Source of the DNA: Psococerastis gibbosa
Taxonomy: Eukaryota; Arthropoda; Insecta; Psocodea; Psocidae
Direction of reading: 5' to 3'
Length of the DNA stretch: 64,000 bases
Assembly (NCBI GenBank): GCA_963971405.1
Contig: OZ020492.1
Span: 12,140,151-12,204,150, forward strand
Made by a program: the position numbers and the translations under genes. Below the pieces are notes generated by a model. It was not told where the DNA came from and did no database searches. It was given only the letters and a program-made list of their open reading frames with translations. Numbering within the stretch: the stretch's first letter is position 1; each line of letters starts with the position of its first letter. Below are positions 57,346 through 64,000 of the stretch, piece after piece.

Positions 57346-57714
57346 TATTTTATGATAGGAGCGATTATGTAACACCGAATTGCCACAGTTTTGGAACATG
57401 CTTTGTAAAAAATAACGCATAGGGAGAGTGTCCTGAAGTACTTCATATATTCAAATGCAGAGGATCAGAGAAGAGATCATTCTGTCTGCAATGGATATTT
57501 CCTGTGAACTTTGATTTTGGTAAAACAAAATGGAAATTCGGGACTGGGGCCGTCCGATTTGCTAATAATGCCTCATGAGTGGTTCGGAGTTTTGCTAACC
57601 CATGGATCCACCCTAAATCTGATATTTTCTCTAATTACAAAGGTTTCACGACCGCGGAGCTAATGGATAAAACTCCCCAAAATTGACTTAACCTAAAATG
57701 GAAAAACTATCTTG
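57346..57714. other. No gene recognised
   Basis: Unassigned. Confidence 0.4.
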
Positions 57715-57796
57715 CGATATGCATTTTATTAACCTGTATACGGAAATTCCATAGAGTAGTTTGTCCACAAATCGCCTAACGTATAAATAGGAAAAC
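57715..57796 (-). mobile_element. HP element fragment
   Basis: AGTTTGTCCACAAATCG joined directly to the terminal AACGTATAAATAGGAAAAC, so the middle is deleted. Confidence 0.5.
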
Positions 57797-57804
57797 TAAA
57801 ATGA

Positions 57805-58031
57805 TTTTGAAAAAGTTGATAATCCAATATAGTATAATTTGGCTTGCGTCACAGAATAGGTGCTTTACCCTTCGGATTTTATTTACATTTGATCGTTGGA
57901 ATACACTTACCAAGCAATGTGGGAGTATGTCACAAAAAAAAAGGGTTTTGAACATGTCGATAATCCAATATTGTATAATTTGGCTTGCGTCACTGAATGA
58001 CTCACTTACCTTTGGGAACTTATTTACATTA
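57805..58031 (+). repeat. Tandem duplication, period 141 bp
   Basis: GATAATCCAATATAGTATAA at 57818 recurs at 57959, followed by TTTGGCTTGCGTCAC in both and TTATTTACATT at the end of each. Confidence 0.8.
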
Positions 58032-58317
58032 CCTTTAGGGTGGAAAATAGCTAATGTTGTCGTATATAAAAGATAAGCAAACCTTCGCGAAATTACACTG
58101 GCGAGTGTCCAATTTCCCTTTAAAACGAGTTTAATGAGAGTTTTTATTTTATTTTTAGAAACGCTTTCCTCTCATCTCTTGCTTCCTTCCCTTTTCCTCG
58201 GTTAAAATTATTTTTTTCAATATATTAAATAATTAATCTTTTTCTTTTGCTAAGCCTATCTATATGCCATCGGCATAGCTTGTGTTAACACGGTGCATCA
58301 CGGAATCTCTGAGTCAG

Positions 58318-58540
58318 GACATGTAGAGTAGTGGTACGGACTCTGACTTTCACCCGAAAGGTTGTTGGTTCGAGTCCCACACTGGCTACATTTTCTGGCC
58401 ATGCTAAGGCAGGTAGGGCATGTAAAGCAGGCGGTCCCGGGCCTTCCTAGTTGAGTGTAGGAGATGGCTTTATAGCCCTAACTCCGCTAGGTTGGCTTTG
58501 TAATAGGACAATAAAAGTCCTTATTTATTTATTATTTATG
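58318..58540 (+). mobile_element. SINE-A copy
   Basis: Complete, with an 8-base insertion (GCAGGTAGG for CGGAGG) in the body. Confidence 0.86.
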
Positions 58541-59159
58541 ATTACAGTAAATTGTCAATCAATGAACAATCTGAACACTGTGAGTCCTGCTGCTGCTATG
58601 TTCAATGACCGTGTGCATAAACTAGGGGCACGGAGCACATGGGGTCCTAAGACCCCCCCCCCCCCCAGGGTATTTGGGCCATTTACGCCAAGCAATCAAG
58701 TGAGAGGACCACTACCCGTGTTGAGGCCTATGCCCTCTATGGTGTGTCGTGCTATATTAAATATATTATGTAGCATATTATGGCCTCAAATACTCCCTCC
58801 CCCTCCCCCGCAAATAAACTGCACAAAAAGATTATTGGTCATAAAAATATCCGTCCGGAATGCCTTCTATTTCAAAACACTATAAACCCGTATGAAAATA
58901 AAACCCGAGAAAGTTTAAAATTATCGATGTCCACCGAAGGAAATTTATAGCCAAGCATCTAGAGCACATTCCCGCTTGCGGCCAATATATTATGTTGATA
59001 TCATATCGAATAAGCTGAAAATTATTTCCTCCGTGTTGCTCCATTCCCCATCCTCCCCCCCCCCCCTACTGGGGTGGCAGCTGTTGGGGTAATTACGGAA
59101 ATTGACTGTGACCTCCGGGACTAGTTAGTGGCTACGTCATTGTTTATGGAAAACAGTAG
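58541..59159. other. No gene; C-run sequences
   Basis: C-runs at 58651-58667 and 59052-59066 lie in sequence resembling G/C-run MITE interiors. No inverted ends found. Confidence 0.35.
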
Positions 59160-59162
59160 CCA

Positions 59163-59225
59163 ACCCTTGTAGCTCAGTGGTTAGAGTGTCTGCAACAGTT
59201 TGGCTCAGGTGTCTGGTTCCAATCA
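59163..59225 (+). mobile_element. tRNA-like SINE head
   Basis: CCCTTGTAGCTCAGTGGTTAGAG is an excellent A box, and GTCTGGTTCCAATCAC is a weak B box. The anticodon arm does not fold well, so it is not annotated as a tRNA gene. Confidence 0.5.
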
Positions 59226-59705
59226 CATTATGAACCCTTAAGTCTGGACCCCAAATTACTATATTGACTGAAACACTGTGTAACTGTTTCCCATCGTACG
59301 AAACAACGAATTGAAGCGCCTAGAGGCAAACGGGTGCAAGTGGCAAAAATTAACATTCGAGATAATTGCGGCTAAAGGTTTTAACTCAATTAAAAATGTA
59401 CAGGTACCCTTTTCCGTGAATTCTAGCATTGTCAAAATGACAGATCCCGATGTTCCTGTTTGGTTTCAAGGATAAAGAGCAGCTATAGTAACAACATGGT
59501 GCACCTAACTCCAAAACGGAAAAAGTGTCACTTGCACCCTTTGGCTTCTGGGTGCTTCAATTCCTAGGGTAAGCCTATCGTCGTACCTCCTACCGCCATG
59601 CGTCAGAATAGGAAACAACTTGATATCGAATTCCATTTTCCGTAGTTTTACCTACGATGGCGGGGACCACATCCCAAGAGTTAAAGCAACATGTAGTTTT
59701 GTCAA
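59226..59705. other. Unassigned, possibly body of the preceding SINE
   Basis: TTGAAGCGCCTAGAGGCAAA at ~59311 and GGGTGCTTCAATTCCTAGGG at 59549 look like a diverged inverted pair. Confidence 0.35.
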
Positions 59706-59915
59706 GGCATGTATTGAGTAGTGGTACGGACTCTGACTTTCACCCGAAAGGTTGTTGGTTCAAGTCCTACACTTCCAACATTTTCTGGCCATGCTTTGGA
59801 GGGCATGTAAAGCAGGCGGTCCCGGGCTTTCCTAGTTGAGTGTAAGAGAGGGTTTTATAGATCTAACTCCACTAGGTTGGCTTAGTAATAGAACAAAACG
59901 TCTTTATTTATTTAA
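59706..59915 (+). mobile_element. SINE-A copy
   Basis: Complete; diverged box A (GTATTGAGTAGTGGTACGG) and TTTA tail ending at ~59915. Confidence 0.85.
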
Positions 59916-59993
59916 TCACGAAATTGCTAGATGTCCCGCAAAAGGTCTGTCTCGTTTCGCAATTTCGTTTCGTAGCATTTCCAGAGAAGAATA

Positions 59994-60205
59994 GAGAACA
60001 AGCAGCTGTAGTGGTTTGGCTACGTCCAAAGGATGGATTAGAATAGGACCACCCGGAGGTTGGCGGAAGCAAGGCCATGGTAGAACACCCATTGGCAGAC
60101 CGAGGAAAACCCTCGAGGAAAGAGTCCAACAACTCGCCGGAGCAAGAGGAAAACAATGGCCGAGTTTAAGATGTAAGCGTCCGACCGGGTTCACTATATA
60201 CAATT
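59994..60205 (+). pseudogene. RTE-like ORF2 C-terminal relic, interrupted by a MITE
   Basis: One frame gives RIENKQL, a stop, WFGYVQRMD, another stop, and TTRRLAEARPW. After a shift another gives GRTPIGRPRKTLEERVQQLA. The order matches the post-RT region of RTE-like proteins and differs in sequence from the 49515 copy. It resumes after the MITE at 60540-60622 (SPCGLGT followed by a GAA tail). Confidence 0.68.
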
Positions 60206-60539
60206 CAGTTGTCCCTCGATAATCCGACAGGTACGGGACCGACGTGGTGTCGGATTAGCGAAAATGTCGGATTATCGAAAAAAGCTTCTCCGTAATGCGT
60301 TGGATCGATACATTCTATAATCGTAATTTTTTATACAGTATTAATAATCATTAAATAGCTTGGACGACGTAAATACACACTACAGTACTGCTAACAGTTA
60401 CAAAAATTTAATTAATGTAAGTCGTGTCTACTGTACAATGTTGGCTTAAGACGTAAAAGGCTGTGACAAGCCAGCCGGTGGCGCGTCGGACTATCGAGTA
60501 CGTCGGATTTCAAAGTGTCGGATTATCGTGGGACAACTG
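60206..60539. mobile_element. pogo/Tigger-like MITE
   Basis: The ends CAGTTGTCCCTCGATAATCC and GGATTATCGTGGGACAACTG are inverted repeats of the pogo/Tigger type. The right flank is TA and the left flank TT, consistent with a mutated TA duplication. It is 334 bp, with no transposase. Further GTCGGATTATCG-like copies lie just inside both ends. Confidence 0.85.
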
Positions 60540-60622
60540 TATATAATATATAAAATGGGTGCGACCGCCTCACCCTGCGGACTTGGCACTAAGAGGGAAG
60601 AAGAAGAAGAAGACGAAGCATT
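60540..60622 (+). repeat. Distal part of the interrupted RTE-like relic with (GAA)n tail
   Basis: CTCACCCTGCGGACTTGGCA followed by AGAGGGAAGAAGAAGAAGAA, the usual terminus of this retroelement group. Confidence 0.6.
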
Positions 60623-61194
60623 TCCATGGAATCAGCACCGACAGTAGCGTAGCTGCACTAGTCTCTTCCCTCTGTAAATGGCAGCTCTTACCGAAAGTGC
60701 TAAGGTTTTTTTTTACTAACATTAGTGGGTTTATTTGATGAATTTCATTTGTTAACTTTTAATTTGCTTTTACTAACTCTAGTTTACGTAATAATTTTTA
60801 TTAATACACTTATTTTGCTCATTCAAATGAAATACAAACTTAACTTAATTTCATCGACTGGCTATGTGTAGAGACAAGGTGCTAACTCTTACGAACTAAA
60901 GACCCTTTGGTTTAATTTTGAATGCATGAAACCCAATTTCATTCATGAGTAAATACGTAAGTGGCTGAGTACCCCTTCTGAGTTGGACTATGTTTTCAAT
61001 TTGGACCCTTTGCTTCACACCCTTTAAATATCGGAGGGTTAACAAAGTGGTATCGGCTATTGACCACAAAAGGTAGCTTTGTTCCGTCCAGTACATGTTT
61101 GTCAGATGTGTCTTACACGCCCGTTAACATGACTTTAATTTCTGTGGAAAATAATGCACGAGTATTCTCATATAATACAGATACAGAATGAATG
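60623..61194. other. No gene recognised
   Basis: Unassigned AT-rich DNA. Confidence 0.4.
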
Positions 61195-62160
61195 AATAAA
61201 CGACTTTATTGCAATACAAAGGGCGAAAAATAAGACTACAAAGTCTTTTTTTCATGTTAACCATAACTTAATAACAGTATACATAGTAAAATATAACTTA
61301 AATTATCGCATATGGAATATAAAAAGGGGGAAAGAAGGTATAAAAAGGAGGGGGTATAGGAGAAGGGGGAGGGGGGTCCATTGTTTGTACTGCTACAAGG
61401 CTAGGCAAAAGGGTTTACGTGTTATCGAAAATATATGATTTTATTTTATTTTTAAATTGATTGTGTCCAGCTGCCATAATCTCAGTAGGTAGTAGGCTCC
61501 ACAGTCTTTTCGTGTAAATAATTGTTGACTGTCCGTATCTGGCTGTCCTATGTATAGGTATTTCGTAAAGTGTCCCGTTTCAATGTGTGTGCAGTTGTAT
61601 TTTTCCTGGATGTATTGTGGTACGTTAGAGTGGGTCACGTTGTAAAGTAACATTAAAGCGTAGTATTGTTTTCTCTGTTTGACTGTCATAACTTGTAATG
61701 TTGTGTACAGTGGCGTAATGTGGTCGCGTCGTTTTGCATTGCTAATAAATCGTATGCATGCAGTTATTCATAGAGCGGTGCAGACGAGGGGATAGATAAT
61801 CGGCACCAACAGAAGACAATACAATACCGTAATCAAATATGGGAGTTACAAGGGTTGAAATGAGATTTTTCTTTATGTTGCATGGTAAAAAATTTCTCAT
61901 ACGATTTAAAGGATATAGACATTTGTTTTATTAATAGGAGCTGACCAGCTTCGGGTCTAAGTAAACGCCCAGATTTTTAACACATTCTTTTTGAAATGGC
62001 ACAATATTGCTGTCTAGTAAAATCGGTGTAGAAAGGCATATTGAGTTATGTATAGGTAGTCTGAATATTGTCATATGATTGACTATAAGCATCGAATTCA
62101 ATTTGAAATTGAGTTTGAATGAATTATTGAATATTTTTATTTCTTTATTTTACAGTGAAA
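61195..62160 (-). pseudogene. CR1/Jockey-like reverse transcriptase C-terminal half with 3' end
   Basis: On the minus strand from ~62110, one frame gives VPFQKECVKNLGVYLDPKL, the conserved segment after the RT palm. Near 61860-61760 a second frame gives LVTPIFDYGIV and SPRLHRSMNNCM. A shift near 61755 leads to RFISNAKRRDHITPLYTTLQ and an open run to the TAA near 61441. The 3' untranslated end (61195-61440) has a TTTATTGCAATACAAAGGGC block shared with 51730 and 52790, and CATT repeats as tail. The catalytic core upstream is missing. Confidence 0.78.
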
Positions 62161-62214
62161 TTCCCATACTTGGTTAAGTGGAGCTAAAGCATTCGGAAAA
62201 AATACCATTTATAA

Positions 62215-62373
62215 ATTAATAAATAAATAAATCTTGACTTTATGTTTTCCTATTACTATGCCAACCTAGCGGAATTAGGACTATAGGCCCTCTCTTACAC
62301 TCAACTAAGGTGGCCCGGAACCAACCATCTTTCGGGTTAAAGTCGAAGTCTGTACCACTACTCTACAGGTCCT
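62215..62373 (-). mobile_element. SINE-A copy with internal deletion
   Basis: Tail and AGCGGAATTAGGACTATAGG body present, head ACCAACCATCTTTCGGG present. About 60 bases between GGCCCGG and the box B region are missing. Confidence 0.78.
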
Positions 62374-63100
62374 TAATGTCCGAGAACCGATGAGGTCGTT
62401 GGTATGGTGCTGAATTTCAATTTGGCTTGAATTTATATTTATTTTATGTTTATTGGCTAATGATAGCCTAATCATTATGCAAGGGGGTTTTATGGATGTA
62501 GGCCTACTTACAAGTATCCTTAACTTGTCAGCAACAGTATCCTCATTGTATTGCTGTGACATTGGTATTGTTTCCGCAGGGATTATTGTCCATAAATAAA
62601 TAAAATAAATAAAATAAACGTGTATTTACCTCGATCTAATGTTTATACAGTTTTTTTACTAATGGTTGCGCTCCCTCGTACCGTGACAAACAGTTGCTCG
62701 TTCTCAATATCAGCCCACGCCGACTGCAAACAACCATGGACCAACTCAGTCATACTTACCATTGGCACATTGTAACAAGCGTCAAAGACTCAACCAATTT
62801 CATATACGAGTCATTGGCCACAAAGCCGTTTTCAAGTATGAATACTCAGAATGTGTTCTTTTCAGCATGGCACGACCGCCCAATAATGATCTAGGCCTGA
62901 GGACTAGTAGAGTACTCTCTCTCTCTCATGACCCATGCTCTATTTGGGATATTGTGGTCAGTAACAGGCCCGGCAGCCCCCCCCCCCCCATTAGGCCTAA
63001 TATTGTACAAAATATCAAAATATATATCCACCCTAAAACGGGCCTAGCCCACAGGGAAATGTTTAAATTTGTAACTGTATAACTGTACTGGGTTATTAAA

Positions 63101-63132
<32 letters not shown>

Positions 63133-63569
63133 GTTGATTGTTGACAATGTGTAGCTGGGCACCACCCTTTCCATCTATTATTATTATTATTTTTTTTTTT
63201 AAATTAGTAGGCTGTCAAGGATATCAATATATTTTTACAGTATGATTTTAATGTACACCAAAGTTACTCTGAAACTTGGGCACGCATGTTTTTTACAAGT
63301 TGTATTCTTGGTCGGCCTAATGTTCTTGTTAACACGAAAATTCTGCAGGACCACCGGTTAGGAATCATTGTTTTATCGTTTGTAGTCCCGAATTTTGACC
63401 TTCCGTTTCGGAGTCTAGTTCTAAAACAATTAATTTGGACAATCAATGGCTAGATTCAGCCTGTCTTGTTTTGATTAATTATGGATACATTTACATTCTT
63501 AGGCGCCATTTGACCAGTTGCATAATTTCGTTATTGTAGGAGAGAACTCCAACTGTAGAGTTTTTTTGT
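62374..63569. other. No gene; TTGA and TTA microsatellites
   Basis: (TTGA)n at 63100-63137 and a TTA/T run at 63178-63201. A C14 run lies at 62976-62990. Confidence 0.5.
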
Positions 63570-63570
63570 T

Positions 63571-64000
63571 GCTTTCCAATTTATACGTAGAATAAGGAAA
63601 GCTCTGTGATGGTCGAAATTTTCGATTCCGAGATTTCAACGGATTTCAACGTTTTGCGGTCCCAGGAACCCAAAAAAGTGGTTTTTACGAAATGTCTGTC
63701 TGTCGATCTGTCGCTCTGTCTGTCTGTGCGTCGATTTCCGGGCAAACTACTCATTCGATTTTGATGAAATTCGGCATGTTGGTTCATAAAAATCATACCT
63801 CGGGAACATTTTTTTTTGGGGGGGGGGGTTTATTTTCAATATACTCCGAAAAAACGTCTAAAAAAATTATTTCTCGAAAACGGCTCCAACGATTTCTTTT
63901 AAATTCACATGTATTGTACTCATAATTAATGTTGACAAATTGCGGGGGTCGCTTGCCCCTTGAGAGTTTGCTTCTGGGGGTAAAAAAATAAAAATAACTA
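63571..64000 (+). mobile_element. HP element running off the right edge
   Basis: An intact left hairpin (GCTTTCCAATTTATACGTAG...AAGGAAAGC at 63571-63602), GATGGTCGAAATTTTCGATT, the GTCTGTCTG tract at 63694-63728, a G10 run, and CGGCTCCAACGATTTCTTTT up to the window end. One of the least diverged copies. Confidence 0.85.

Noticed and set aside
59163-59225. Functional tRNA gene from the strong A box
   Set aside because: The T arm and acceptor stem do not pair; it is better explained as a SINE head.
59908-60203. Minus-strand 82- and 95-codon frames
   Set aside because: They are antisense to the RTE-like relic with GRPRK motif.

Overview
The window looks like intergenic, repeat-saturated arthropod nuclear DNA: AT-rich, intron-bearing and dense in transposon fossils. 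An insect is most likely. A sap-feeding hemipteran such as a planthopper is my guess, based on general resemblance of the repeats; it is not proven here. There are no bacterial operons, no CRISPR array and no rRNA genes.

Only two stretches look like genuinely open protein-coding sequence. (1) On the minus strand, 967 down to the left edge, an uninterrupted 322-codon reading frame runs out of the window. It encodes three zinc-ribbon repeats, a C2H2 finger, a C2HC finger and the start of a region I associate with the finger-plus-DNA-polymerase-B proteins of insect Polinton-like or virus-related mobile elements. (2) On the minus strand, 34951-34142, one exon carries a signal peptide and 269 codons of a secreted protein. 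A 3' splice site lies just before the ATG and a phase-0 GTAAGT donor lies at its end. The remaining exons were not found.

Everything else is mobile DNA and its debris. Recurrent families are: SINE-A (tRNA-derived, TTTA tail; one copy has a 14-bp target duplication); SINE-D (a second tRNA-like SINE); repeat C (about 200-340 bp, one copy next to an ACT array); the HP family (an element bounded by a 32-nt hairpin, about 15 copies in both orientations); short hAT-type MITEs with long G/C runs and 8-bp target duplications; long-TIR MITEs (two 386-bp sisters, one near 11.1-11.5 kb, a tRNA-like foldback near 23 kb, a palindrome at 54.8 kb, a pogo-like MITE at 60.2 kb); an internally deleted mariner nested in another TA-flanked MITE; and decayed 3' ends of several non-LTR retrotransposons (Jockey/CR1-like, RTE-like, RNase H-bearing).

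Layout: 0-1 kb mobile-element gene; 1-6.1 kb tandem repeats, SINE, MITEs and LINE tails; 6.6-12 kb repeat C, HP element and MITEs; 12-20 kb mostly featureless AT-rich DNA with SINE relics; 20-30 kb MITE-rich; 30-31.5 kb RTE debris; 33.5-35 kb the host gene exon; 36-48 kb HP elements, paired MITEs, mariner and SINEs; 49-62 kb LINE fossils interleaved with SINEs; right edge an HP copy leaving the window.
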